From positions 1 to 64,000 of the forward strand of contig NZ_JASBRI010000025.1 of the NCBI RefSeq assembly GCF_030149515.1: 64,000 bases of DNA. The letters run 5' to 3'. Each line of letters begins with the position of its first letter. Position 1 is the first letter of the stretch. The notes below the pieces were generated by a model. That model was not told where the DNA came from, searched no databases, and saw only the letters and a program-made list of their open reading frames with translations. This stretch comes from Maricaulis sp. GTDB taxonomy: Bacteria; Pseudomonadota; Alphaproteobacteria; Caulobacterales; Maricaulaceae. The position numbers and the translations under genes were made by a program. Positions 53,410 through 61,365 of the stretch are shown piece by piece.

Positions 53410-54639
53410 TCAAGCCGGCTTCTGAAAGACGAACTGGCCAACATCGATGCGCCCCTCGGCAAATCCCGCCTCGCAATAGGACAGGTAGTACCGCCAAATG
53501 CGGTCGAACCGTTCGTCGAATCCCAGGTCCCTGATCCGTGGCCAAGCTTGACGATAGGCCTCGTGCCAGCAGGCCAGGGTGCGGGCGTAGCTAGGTCCGA
53601 ACATGTAGGTGCCCGCAGGCTGCAGGCCAGCGCTCACGGCTTCGCTCTGTATCCGCGAGGGTGGCGGCAGCACACCGCCGGGGAAGACGTATTTCTGAAT
53701 AAAATCGACCGAGCGCCGATAGTGTTCGAACTGGTCCTCGCGAATGGTGATAATCTGAAGGGCGGCCCGGCCTCCTGGGTTCAGGCAGCCTGAGACCCTG
53801 TCGAAATAGGTTGGCCAGTTAGCCTCACCCACAGCTTCGAACATCTCGATCGAGGCGATGGCATCGAATGTTTCACTGACGTCGCGATAGTCCTGCATCC
53901 GGATTTCGGCCTTGCCTGCAAGGCCAGCGCGTTCGAGCCGTGTCCGGGCATAGTCATGCTGTTCCCGGGACAGGGTCAAACCGGTGACATGGCAGCCATA
54001 GTCCCGGGCCGCCACTTCGGCAAAGCCACCCCAGCCGCAGCCGATCTCCAGCACCCGGTCTCCCGGCTTCAGGTTCAACGTGTCACAGATGCGTCGATAC
54101 TTGCGGTCCTGGGCCTCGGCCAGCGCCTCCCCGACCTTTTCGAAGAGGGCCGACGAATAGGTCATCGAGGAATCCAGCCACGTTTCGTAGAACGCGTTAC
54201 CCAGATCGTAGTGGAACGCGATATTGCGCCGGCTGCCGCGCCTGGTGTTGGCGTTCATCCAGTGTTGCAGGCGTGCCAGTAGCCGGCTGGGACCCCTTCG
54301 CGCCCGGGCGGCGTTCAGGTCGTCGAGTTCTGTGGCCAGCGCGCGCAGCAGGCCGCGCAAGTCCGACGTATCCCATTCGGCATTGATGAAGCCTTCGGCA
54401 AAGCCCAGAACGCCGGAACTGGCAATGCGCACGAGCGCATTCCATTTTCGGATGGTCCAGTCGGCCACGAATTCGGCGTCGCGGGGCCCGCATTCGAAGC
54501 GGTATCCGCCAGGTAGTTCGATCCGCAAGCGGCTCTTCGTCAGGTCGGACAGAGCGGCGTGCAACCGTCGAACTGCAAAGCGCTGAAGCCTGTTTGCCCG
54601 GCCCCCCATCGGTATTGCCGAACCCGTCGAATAGTCCAT
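53410..54639 (-). CDS. cfa: Cyclopropane-fatty-acyl-phospholipid synthase family protein
   Basis: A 409-residue SAM-dependent lipid methyltransferase. The N-terminal lipid-binding part leads to NIAFHYDLGNAFYETWLDSSMTYSSA, the SAM site VLEIGCGWGG, the active-site region SIEMFEAVGE and QKYVFPGG. It would methylenate or methylate unsaturated membrane acyl chains. In Rhodobacter, cfa-type and FAD oxidoreductase genes are part of the RpoE/ChrR singlet-oxygen response, and this gene is third in a minus-strand operon that diverges from rpoE-chrR. The ATG at 54639 overlaps the preceding stop as TGATG. Confidence 0.9.
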   Translation of the reverse strand: MDYSTGSAIPMGGRANRLQRFAVRRLHAALSDLTKSRLRIELPGGYRFECGPRDAEFVADWTIRKWNALVRIASSGVLGFAEGFINAEWDTSDLRGLLRALATELDDLNAARARRGPSRLLARLQHWMNANTRRGSRRNIAFHYDLGNAFYETWLDSSMTYSSALFEKVGEALAEAQDRKYRRICDTLNLKPGDRVLEIGCGWGGFAEVAARDYGCHVTGLTLSREQHDYARTRLERAGLAGKAEIRMQDYRDVSETFDAIASIEMFEAVGEANWPTYFDRVSGCLNPGGRAALQIITIREDQFEHYRRSVDFIQKYVFPGGVLPPPSRIQSEAVSAGLQPAGTYMFGPSYARTLACWHEAYRQAWPRIRDLGFDERFDRIWRYYLSYCEAGFAEGRIDVGQFVFQKPA

Positions 54640-55409
54640 CAAAGCCTCCCCGGCAGCGTGTCGATTGTCCCCTTGCGCGGCGCAAACACGCGCAGGCCTT
54701 TTGAACGCAAACGAAGCGCTTCCAAGAGAATACCACCAACAATCGTGACTGTGTTGAACGGTTGGGTGATTTGCGCGTGCAGAACGTTGGCCCCGGTCAA
54801 ATCCCTGCGCTTTGCCGTGTGGACGGCGCCCATCACACAGTCACCCTGTCTGTGCAGGCGAATGCCCAGGCGAAGATTGTCAGCGCCCCGGTCCAGCCGG
54901 AACGTGTATTCGCCCTCGACCGGGTTGAAAGGCGAGACGAAGAAGGCCTTGGGACAGGAAAAGCGCAGCGGTGTCCCGGCGTTGGGGGAAACCGGGAAGG
55001 CGTAGGTATGACGGCCGCCATGGAAGTTCGAGACTTCGAACATCACTGCGCCAAGGCGGTCCTCGCCATCATGACAGAAATAGACCGAGACGGGGTTGAA
55101 GACAAAGCCGAGCACGCGGGGGGCGGCGAGCAGCTGTATGCGCCCGGGCCGCAAGGCGATGCCGTGGCGTTCCAGCACGGTCTCAACCCAGCTCCGCAGT
55201 GATCCGGACCGGTCGCCATGGTCGGCCGCACGCTGACCGATGAGGCCGAAGCGGTCGAAGACAAATGGCCAGGTGCCCCCAGCACGGCGATGCGGACCGT
55301 CGATGTCTGCAAGCACGGTGATCATGCGATAGCGCAGGCTATGCCGTCTTGGCCGGTGCCGCATGTGTCCGACGTCGCCGATATAGAGGGAGGGCGGCAA
55401 GGGTTTCAT
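54639..55409 (-). CDS. DUF1365 family protein
   Basis: A 256-residue protein with the family hallmarks GDVGHMRHRPRRHSLRYRM at the N-terminus, RVLGFVFNPVSVYFCHD, and the histidine-rich NFHGGRHTYAFPV. The function is unproven, but the gene is nearly always found between an FAD-dependent amine-oxidase-like gene and a cfa-like gene, as here, which implies a common role in lipid modification. The ATG at 55409 overlaps the upstream stop (ATGA), and its own stop overlaps the cfa start. Confidence 0.87.
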   Translation of the reverse strand: MKPLPPSLYIGDVGHMRHRPRRHSLRYRMITVLADIDGPHRRAGGTWPFVFDRFGLIGQRAADHGDRSGSLRSWVETVLERHGIALRPGRIQLLAAPRVLGFVFNPVSVYFCHDGEDRLGAVMFEVSNFHGGRHTYAFPVSPNAGTPLRFSCPKAFFVSPFNPVEGEYTFRLDRGADNLRLGIRLHRQGDCVMGAVHTAKRRDLTGANVLHAQITQPFNTVTIVGGILLEALRLRSKGLRVFAPRKGTIDTLPGRL

Positions 55410-56752
55410 TCGGCAGCCACCGTGAGTGATGACGGGGCCGATCCGGCGTGCCAGGGAATGCGCCCGGTGGCACCGTTCAGGCCCCAGGGACGCACGGGCG
55501 CACCGAGCGCTTCGGCGACAGCCAGGCCCGACTGCACGCCGTCTTCGTGAAAGCCCGAGCCCAGCCAGGCACCGCAGTACCAGGTCCGCCGGTGGCCCTG
55601 AAGCGCGCCGAAACCGGCCTGTGCGCCAACGGCCGCAGTGTCGAAGACCGGATGCGAATAGCGATCGGTATGCAGAATCTGGCTGGGGTCGGGCTCGATT
55701 TCCGGGTTGAGCGTAACGAGGACCGGCTGTCTCGCCGGCAGCGGCTGGAGCGCGTTCATCCAGTAGGTCAGGCTGACCCTCGACGTCGAGTCCGGCTGCC
55801 GTGCGCTCTCCAGATAGTTCCAGCTGGCCCACGCACTGCGCCTGCGGGGCATCAGCCGGGTGTCGGTGTGCAGGACGGCGGTATTTTCACGATACCGGAT
55901 TGAGCCGAGAAGCCTGGATTCCAGGGGGTCGGGATCGTCCAGCAAGGCCAGGGCTTGATCGCTGTGGCAGGCCATTACGACATGGTCGAACGGGCGGCGG
56001 TCGCTGTCGGTCGCGAGCGTGACGCCCCGATCCGTCCGGACGATCGAACGGACCGGCGCGCCGAGGCGGATATCCCCGCGGATTGCGGACGCTAGCCGGT
56101 CGACATAGTGCCGGCTGCCGCCGGCGATCGTGCGCCATTCCGGCCGGCCCGCCAGTTTCAGGAGCCCGTGGTTGGAGAAGAATTCGAAAAAGGCCTGCAC
56201 GGGATAGTGCCGCATCTGGTCGACAGGCGAAGACCAGATCGCTGCGCACATCGGCAGGATATGGTCCTCGCGGAAGGCGGAGGAATAGCCCTCTGAGCGC
56301 AGGAAATCGTCCAGGGACCGGGTCTCGGCCCTGTGGTCGCGGCGGCGGGCATGGTCGCAGAGGCGGAGGATATCACGCAGCATGCGCCACATGCGTGGAC
56401 GAAGCAGGTTCCTCTTTTGCGCAAACAGTCCGTCCGGATTGGACGCATATTCGAAACGACCGCCATCCAGAGAGGCAGCAAACGACATGTCGCTGAGGGC
56501 GGTTTCAACGCCGAGCAACGCTAGCATAGAGTTGAAATTGGGATAGTTTTCGGGATTGAAGACGATGAATCCCGTATCGACATCAAACGGTGTTTCACCA
56601 ACCTTGGCCCGCACAGTGTGGGCATGGCCGCCGAGCCGGCGATCGGCCTCATATAGTGTAACGTCGTGAATCGCGGACAATCGCCAGGCGGCTGTCAGAC
56701 CGGCAATGCCGGAGCCAATCACGGCAATCTTCTGTACGGGAATGAGAGGCAT
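55406..56752 (-). CDS. NAD(P)/FAD-dependent amine-oxidase-like protein
   Basis: A 448-residue flavoprotein. The dinucleotide motif is IGSGIAGLTAAWRL (about 11-24), followed by YEADRRLGGHAHT, DTGFIVFNPENYPNF and, near the C-terminus, WYCGAWLGSGFHEDGVQSG. It is probably an oxidoreductase or desaturase acting on lipids with the DUF1365 and Cfa proteins. It is first gene of the operon opposite rpoE. The ATG at 56752 is used; the frame continues to 56878 across the promoter region. A TGATCT-N18-TAACTC element lies 47-76 bp upstream on its strand. Confidence 0.88.
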   Translation of the reverse strand: MPLIPVQKIAVIGSGIAGLTAAWRLSAIHDVTLYEADRRLGGHAHTVRAKVGETPFDVDTGFIVFNPENYPNFNSMLALLGVETALSDMSFAASLDGGRFEYASNPDGLFAQKRNLLRPRMWRMLRDILRLCDHARRRDHRAETRSLDDFLRSEGYSSAFREDHILPMCAAIWSSPVDQMRHYPVQAFFEFFSNHGLLKLAGRPEWRTIAGGSRHYVDRLASAIRGDIRLGAPVRSIVRTDRGVTLATDSDRRPFDHVVMACHSDQALALLDDPDPLESRLLGSIRYRENTAVLHTDTRLMPRRRSAWASWNYLESARQPDSTSRVSLTYWMNALQPLPARQPVLVTLNPEIEPDPSQILHTDRYSHPVFDTAAVGAQAGFGALQGHRRTWYCGAWLGSGFHEDGVQSGLAVAEALGAPVRPWGLNGATGRIPWHAGSAPSSLTVAAE

Positions 56753-56798
56753 CGCAATCTCTTCGCTTTGGCCGATCGGACGGCTTGATCGTGTGAGG

Positions 56799-56828
56799 GA
56801 GTTACGCGGCGAACGGGACGGCAGATCA
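56799..56828 (-). promoter_or_regulatory. RpoE-type promoter for the FAD oxidoreductase-DUF1365-cfa operon
   Basis: On the minus strand, TGATCT (56828-56823) and TAACTC (56804-56799) are separated by 18 bp. This agrees with the -35 TGATCC and -10 TAnnnn pattern known for the RpoE/ChrR group in Rhodobacter. It is back-to-back with the rpoE promoter, the two -35 elements being 13 bp apart. Confidence 0.6.
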
Positions 56829-56841
56829 CTGCAGCGGGGCG

Positions 56842-56871
56842 TGATCCACCTTTTCCCTTCATTCGTACGAG
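56842..56871 (+). promoter_or_regulatory. RpoE-type autoregulated promoter for rpoE-chrR
   Basis: TGATCC (56842-56847), an 18-bp spacer and TACGAG (56866-56871) match the -35 and -10 pattern of ChrR-controlled group IV sigma factors. It lies 75 bp before the rpoE start, which suggests positive autoregulation. Confidence 0.65.
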
Positions 56872-56945
56872 GGAACATGTACGCTGCCGCTCACATCCAG
56901 CCCGCACGAGGCCGTCGCGATGCGACGGCGACAGGAAAGGTGCGC

Positions 56946-57530
56946 ATGACGCAGCAAAGCGACCGCCTACGACCGCCGTCGGAAACGGCTCGCCTTGCGC
57001 TGCTCCTGGATCGTGTCGGCCGGGGCCGGGACCGCGATGCGTTCCGCGCCCTGTTCGACCATTTTGCACCGCGCGTGCGGTCCTTTCTGGTCAATCGCCG
57101 GGTCACGCCGGCCCAGGCGGATGATCTGACTCAGGATGTGATGCTGACGGTTTGGCGGAGGGCGTCCAGCTACGACAGGTCCAAGGCCTCCGCCGCGACG
57201 TGGATCTACACCATCGCCCGGAACCTGCACATCGACCATTATCGCAAGACTGTGAGGGCGCAAAAGCTCGACGGGGCCGATCCGGTCATGCAGCCGGATG
57301 CAGCACCGATCGCCGACGAACTCGTGTCCCGGTCGCAGGATGCGGGGACAGTCACATACGCCCTCGCCGAATTGCCCGAGGATCAGCGCATCGTGCTGGA
57401 CCTGGCCTTTGTGGAAGGGCTTTCGCACAGTGAAATCGCCGCGCGGCTCGATCTGCCGCTCGGCACCGTAAAATCCCGCGTCCGGCTGGCGATGAACAAG
57501 CTGAGACAGACGCTTGGAGAACTGAAATGA
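56946..57530 (+). CDS. rpoE: Group IV (ECF) sigma factor of the RpoE/ChrR type
   Basis: A 194-residue sigma factor. Region 2 shows FRALFDHFAPRVRSFL and DDLTQDVMLTVWRRASSYD, and region 4 shows LPEDQRIVLDLAFVEGLSHSEIA and PLGTVKSRVRLAMNKLR. It would direct transcription from the TGATC-N18-TA promoters seen on both sides. The ATG at 56946 has an AGGAAAGG site; an in-frame extension to 56706 is not supported. The stop overlaps the chrR start (ATGA). In the Rhodobacter system this pair responds to singlet oxygen. Confidence 0.92.
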   Translation: MTQQSDRLRPPSETARLALLLDRVGRGRDRDAFRALFDHFAPRVRSFLVNRRVTPAQADDLTQDVMLTVWRRASSYDRSKASAATWIYTIARNLHIDHYRKTVRAQKLDGADPVMQPDAAPIADELVSRSQDAGTVTYALAELPEDQRIVLDLAFVEGLSHSEIAARLDLPLGTVKSRVRLAMNKLRQTLGELK

Positions 57531-58186
57531 CCGAACGCGGTCACGCACTCGACGATAGCTGGTACCTGGATTATGCGGCCGGGGCGCTCGAAAGCGATGC
57601 GCATGGCGTCATCCTGGCCTCCCATGTGGAACTGTCCGACGAGGCTCGCGATCGCGTGTCCGTTCTCGAACGCGTAGGCGGCGCCTTGCTTGGCGAAAGC
57701 AACCCGGCCCCACTGGCGTTCGATGCCGACGAGATCTTCCGGCAAGACGCGCAGGAGATGGCCGGGTCCGTGCCCGCTCCCGCGAATGACGTCAGCCCCG
57801 ACTTGCCCCTGCCACAAGCGCTGCAGGACTGGCTGGGCCGGACCGGTACCCGCGTGAAGTGGAGTTTTCTCGGTCCGGGCATGAGCAAGGCCATTCTATG
57901 GCGCGGTCCGAAGGGCGAGCGTTTGTGGCTGTTGCGGGCCCGGCCGGGCATGTCGATTCCCCATCACGGCCACCGCGGCCGCGAACTGACCCTTGTCCTG
58001 AAGGGCAGTTTCTGGGACGGCGACCAGCAATACGGGCCCGGGGACCTGGAAGAGGCACACCCCGGTGTGGAACACGATATCCGCATCGATGACGGGGGCG
58101 AGTGCATCTGCCTGGCGCTGACCGAAGGCAAGTTGCGTTTCGAGAATCCCCTGCTTCGGGCATTCCAGATTTTTACGGGACTCTAG
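57527..58186 (+). CDS. chrR: ChrR-type anti-sigma factor with cupin domain
   Basis: A 219-residue anti-sigma factor. The N-terminal anti-sigma domain (about 1-85) keeps His6 and His33, but where classic ChrR has the HxxxCxxC zinc motif it reads HVELSDEA, so both Cys ligands are replaced by Ser37 and Ala40. The C-terminal cupin domain keeps its metal ligands: His147 and His149 in HHGHRGRE, Glu153 and His183. The protein should bind and silence the adjacent RpoE and release it under oxidative stress. It is coupled to rpoE by ATGA. The missing cysteines are discussed as a finding. Confidence 0.87.
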   Translation: MTERGHALDDSWYLDYAAGALESDAHGVILASHVELSDEARDRVSVLERVGGALLGESNPAPLAFDADEIFRQDAQEMAGSVPAPANDVSPDLPLPQALQDWLGRTGTRVKWSFLGPGMSKAILWRGPKGERLWLLRARPGMSIPHHGHRGRELTLVLKGSFWDGDQQYGPGDLEEAHPGVEHDIRIDDGGECICLALTEGKLRFENPLLRAFQIFTGL

Positions 58187-58297
58187 TCCGGTATCCGGCA
58201 ACTGACGGCAACATTGTGCCGAACCGGCATGCGTCTATGCTGCGTTTGCGCTACCATCGCGTGAACAAGATCGCCAACAGTCGGATAGCCGTAAACG

Positions 58298-59353
58298 ATG
58301 AGCGTGAAAACGAGGGCCAACAAGCAATCCGGCGCAACCATCAAGGATGTTGCGCAGCACGCCGGAGTATCGGCGATGACCGTGTCCCGCGTTCTCAATG
58401 CCGAACCCAATGTCCGGCCTGAAACGCGCGAACGGGTACAGGCGGCAATTCGAGACCTAAACTACCGGCCCAACCTCTCGGCCCGGAACCTGGCGCGCGC
58501 GAACACCTATTTCATTGGCCTGCTCTACGACAATCCCAGCGCAGGATATATTTCCGAGCTCTTGATCGGTGCGCTGAACCGGTGCCGCAAGGCGGGTTAC
58601 CACCTCATTGTGGAGAGCTGCGGCTCGGCCGATCAGGACTGGGAAAGCTCGATTGCAGACATGCTGCGGACGTCGAATTTCGATGGTGTGATCATTCCAC
58701 CGCCGGTGTGCGACAATACCGCCGTGCTCGACGCGGTCGAAGCAGCAAAACTGCCGCATGTGCGCATCTCCCCGGATACCCAGCTCGACCGATCGCCGCG
58801 CGTGGTGACCGATGATCGGGAGGCGTCGCGGCGAATGGCCGACTATTTGCTCGGACTTGGTCATCGCCGTATCGGTTTCATTCAGGGGCCGGAGGGGCAT
58901 GGCGCCAGCCGGGAGCGGTTCGAGGGTTTCAGCGAGGCGATGGCTGCTGCCGGGCAGAAGATCGATTCCGAACTGGTCGTGCCGGGGGCCTTCACCTACC
59001 GGTCGGGGCTGGACGCCGCAGAACGGCTGTTGACGCTGAAACAGCGTCCGACGGCAGTTTTTGCATCCAATGATGACATGGCCGTTGCGGTCATTGCCCT
59101 GGCCCACCGTTACAGCCTGAACATTCCTGACGACCTTACAGTGGTCGGGTTCGACGATACCCAAACCGCGACTGCAATCTGGCCCCAACTCACGACGGTC
59201 CGGCAACCGATTTCCGCCATGGCATCCGAAGCGGTCGAGCTTCTGGCCGAATGCCTAGATCTGGAACGTTCCGGCGAGGCCGGGCATGTCAATGAACGCC
59301 GCGAAATTCACTCCGAAATCGTCATTCGTGATTCTTCGGCCGCACCTGCCTGA
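58298..59353 (+). CDS. LacI-family regulator, orphan paralogue
   Basis: A 351-residue LacI-type regulator. The helix-turn-helix VAQHAGVSAMTVSRVLNA is nearly the same as that of the LacI protein at 1858 (VAQHAGVSVMTVSRVMNN). The effector domains are also alike (YDNPSAGYISELLIGAL versus YSNPSAGYLSEILVGAL), so they are paralogues with probably similar operators. It has no sugar genes beside it. The start has no strong ribosome site. It may act on distant xylan or glucan promoters, including the TAGCGCTA sites. Confidence 0.87.
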   Translation: MSVKTRANKQSGATIKDVAQHAGVSAMTVSRVLNAEPNVRPETRERVQAAIRDLNYRPNLSARNLARANTYFIGLLYDNPSAGYISELLIGALNRCRKAGYHLIVESCGSADQDWESSIADMLRTSNFDGVIIPPPVCDNTAVLDAVEAAKLPHVRISPDTQLDRSPRVVTDDREASRRMADYLLGLGHRRIGFIQGPEGHGASRERFEGFSEAMAAAGQKIDSELVVPGAFTYRSGLDAAERLLTLKQRPTAVFASNDDMAVAVIALAHRYSLNIPDDLTVVGFDDTQTATAIWPQLTTVRQPISAMASEAVELLAECLDLERSGEAGHVNERREIHSEIVIRDSSAAPA

Positions 59354-59498
59354 CCGCCGTCCAGGCGGCTTGCCGGGGCTGGTCGCCTCCGACTAGTGTC
59401 GCGGCGAACGCGGCCGATGCTTGGCCGCAATGTTCTGTGAATTCAATGAAATGCCCCCGCGGCCGGGGCGTTGTGAAGGACTGTTGGAGAGCATCCGG

Positions 59499-59825
59499 AT
59501 GCCCGATTGGCGGGACAAGCCCGAACTTGATATGCAGGTCATTGCAACACTCGTGAATGCGGTCGGTCAGGCCGTATTCGATGACATGAAAGTCCAGTTC
59601 GTGTCCGATCTGACCGGCTTGGCGAATGCTTGTGAAGACGCGCTGGGGAAGGGCGACATGGTAACGGCCAAAGCCGCGGCGCACGCATTGAAGGGGGCGG
59701 CCTCCAATATCGGTCTGGTTCGGCTGAGCGCATTGGCCGCACAGGTCGAACAGGGCGATACGGAGTCATCGCACGCTCTGGAGACGGAATTGGAGACCGC
59801 GATCCGGTGTCTGAATGCCGCCTAG
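59499..59825 (+). CDS. Histidine phosphotransfer (Hpt) domain protein
   Basis: A 108-residue single-domain Hpt protein. The phosphorylatable His is in AAHALKGAASNIG, about two-thirds into the chain, in the usual helix. It would carry phosphoryl groups between a hybrid kinase elsewhere and a receiver, here probably the receiver of the PP2C protein encoded two genes downstream. The ATG at 59499 follows TTGGAGAG; an upstream in-frame ATG at 59421 is less likely. First gene of a four-gene signalling operon. Confidence 0.85.
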   Translation: MPDWRDKPELDMQVIATLVNAVGQAVFDDMKVQFVSDLTGLANACEDALGKGDMVTAKAAAHALKGAASNIGLVRLSALAAQVEQGDTESSHALETELETAIRCLNAA

Positions 59826-59852
59826 CTGTGGCAGACCGCGAAAGGACGGGAA

Positions 59853-60155
59853 ATGGAATACGGGACCGAGATCGATACCGGCCGGCTGATTGTGACCCTG
59901 TCCGGTATTCTGACCTTTGACGACCATGAAAAGTTCCGAAGTGTGGTCACTGTTATTGCCGACAGTGATGTGGACACGGTGGTGGTTGACCTGGCTGCCC
60001 TGACCATGATCGACAGCGCGGGGATCGGCATGCTGCTTCTTGCCAATGACCGTGCTGGCAAGCAGGGCAAGAATCTGCGTCTGCGCGGGATGAGCGGTCA
60101 TGTCGCCAAAGTGGTGGAGATGTCCAAGCTTGAACAGCTGATCCCGATCGACTGA
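59853..60155 (+). CDS. STAS-domain anti-sigma factor antagonist
   Basis: A 100-residue STAS protein of the SpoIIAA/RsbV type. The conserved Ser for phosphorylation lies in TMIDSAGIGMLL. It would be phosphorylated by the HATPase protein at 61362 and dephosphorylated by the PP2C protein at 60163, and in the unphosphorylated form would sequester the kinase. It starts 27 bp after the Hpt gene and ends 7 bp before the phosphatase gene. Confidence 0.92.
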   Translation: MEYGTEIDTGRLIVTLSGILTFDDHEKFRSVVTVIADSDVDTVVVDLAALTMIDSAGIGMLLLANDRAGKQGKNLRLRGMSGHVAKVVEMSKLEQLIPID

Positions 60156-60162
60156 GGGCAGA

Positions 60163-61365
60163 ATGAGCGGTCACGGAATACCTTGTTCCGGGGCGGAAAC
60201 GAAAACCGCCGGTGCCGATGAACGGTCCCGCATTCTTATTGTCGACGATCTGCAGTCTTCACGCACGCTGATCGGATCCGTGCTGTCGGCCGCAGGCTTT
60301 TTGCGACTGGACTATGCGGCCGACGGAATCGAGGCAATCGACCGTTTGTACGCCGATCCACCGGACATGGTGATCCTCGATATCGTCATGCCGCGAATGG
60401 ACGGGTTTGAGGTTTGCCGCAAGGTGCGCGAGGAACTTCGTCTGGATATTCCGATCCTTATCCAGACAGGCGTGCAGGAGGCGGAATACAGGGTAATGGC
60501 CTTCGACGCGGGGGCTTCCGACATCGTCTCCAAACCGGTCAATGCCGGAGAACTGGTTTCGCGCGTGCGTCTGCACCTAGAACGGCGCCGCCTGATGGAC
60601 AGTCTGCAGCGCTATCGGCGGCGCATGGAGGAAGAGCTGCTTGCTGCCCGGGCGATGCAGCAATCCCTGCTGATGGCCGATGACGACGTTGGCGCGATCG
60701 TCATTCCCCGCGGCGCGACAATGCAGACCTATCACAAAACTTCGAATGTGCTGGGCGGCGATCTCTGGCAGGTTTTTCCGGTGGACGAACACCGGTTCGG
60801 GATATTCATGATCGACCTTTCCGGACACGGTGTCTCGGCGGCGATCAATGCCTTTCGCGTGCATATGCTTGCCGGGGGGATGATGACCTTGCGGGCCGAT
60901 CCCGCTGGCTGGCTCGAAGCGCTCAATCTCAGCCTTTTTCAGATTCTGCCTGTCGAGCATTTTGCGACGGCGTTTTACGGCGTGGTCGAACCGCGGCAGG
61001 GCCGGCTTGACTATGCAGCAGCGGGGTCTCCGCCGCCGATCCTGCTGCGCGATGGCGGCGGCTGGGAGGCACTGGATGGTGGCGGACTCATTCTCGGGTG
61101 TTCCCAGAGCGCCAGATACCCCGTGCGCCGTGCGGAAATAGGATCTGGAGATCGCCTATTCGTCTACAGCGATGCGCTCTATGAGAATTTCGACGATCCT
61201 GACCGTACCTTCGATACTGCGGAACTGGCCGAAAGGGTCGAGCTTGCGGTAACCGACCGGGCGCTGCCTTTTTCGGACGCCTTGCTCAATGCGCTTTTCG
61301 GGACCAGTGACTGCCAGCTTCGCGATGACCTTACCTGGATGCTGGTCGAAGTGAATGCGCCATGA
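60163..61365 (+). CDS. Response regulator with PP2C-type (SpoIIE/RsbU) phosphatase output
   Basis: A 400-residue two-domain protein. The N-terminal receiver (about 22-140) has the acidic pair in IVDDL, the phospho-acceptor Asp in VILDIVMP, the switch Thr in QTG and the Lys in SKPV. A coiled-coil linker (about 140-170) leads to a PP2C SpoIIE domain with GGDLW, IDLSGHGVSAA, VYSDALYE and RDDLT, which supply the metal-binding Asp residues. Phosphorylation via the Hpt protein probably switches dephosphorylation of the STAS protein. Its stop overlaps the next start (ATGA). Confidence 0.92.
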   Translation: MSGHGIPCSGAETKTAGADERSRILIVDDLQSSRTLIGSVLSAAGFLRLDYAADGIEAIDRLYADPPDMVILDIVMPRMDGFEVCRKVREELRLDIPILIQTGVQEAEYRVMAFDAGASDIVSKPVNAGELVSRVRLHLERRRLMDSLQRYRRRMEEELLAARAMQQSLLMADDDVGAIVIPRGATMQTYHKTSNVLGGDLWQVFPVDEHRFGIFMIDLSGHGVSAAINAFRVHMLAGGMMTLRADPAGWLEALNLSLFQILPVEHFATAFYGVVEPRQGRLDYAAAGSPPPILLRDGGGWEALDGGGLILGCSQSARYPVRRAEIGSGDRLFVYSDALYENFDDPDRTFDTAELAERVELAVTDRALPFSDALLNALFGTSDCQLRDDLTWMLVEVNAP

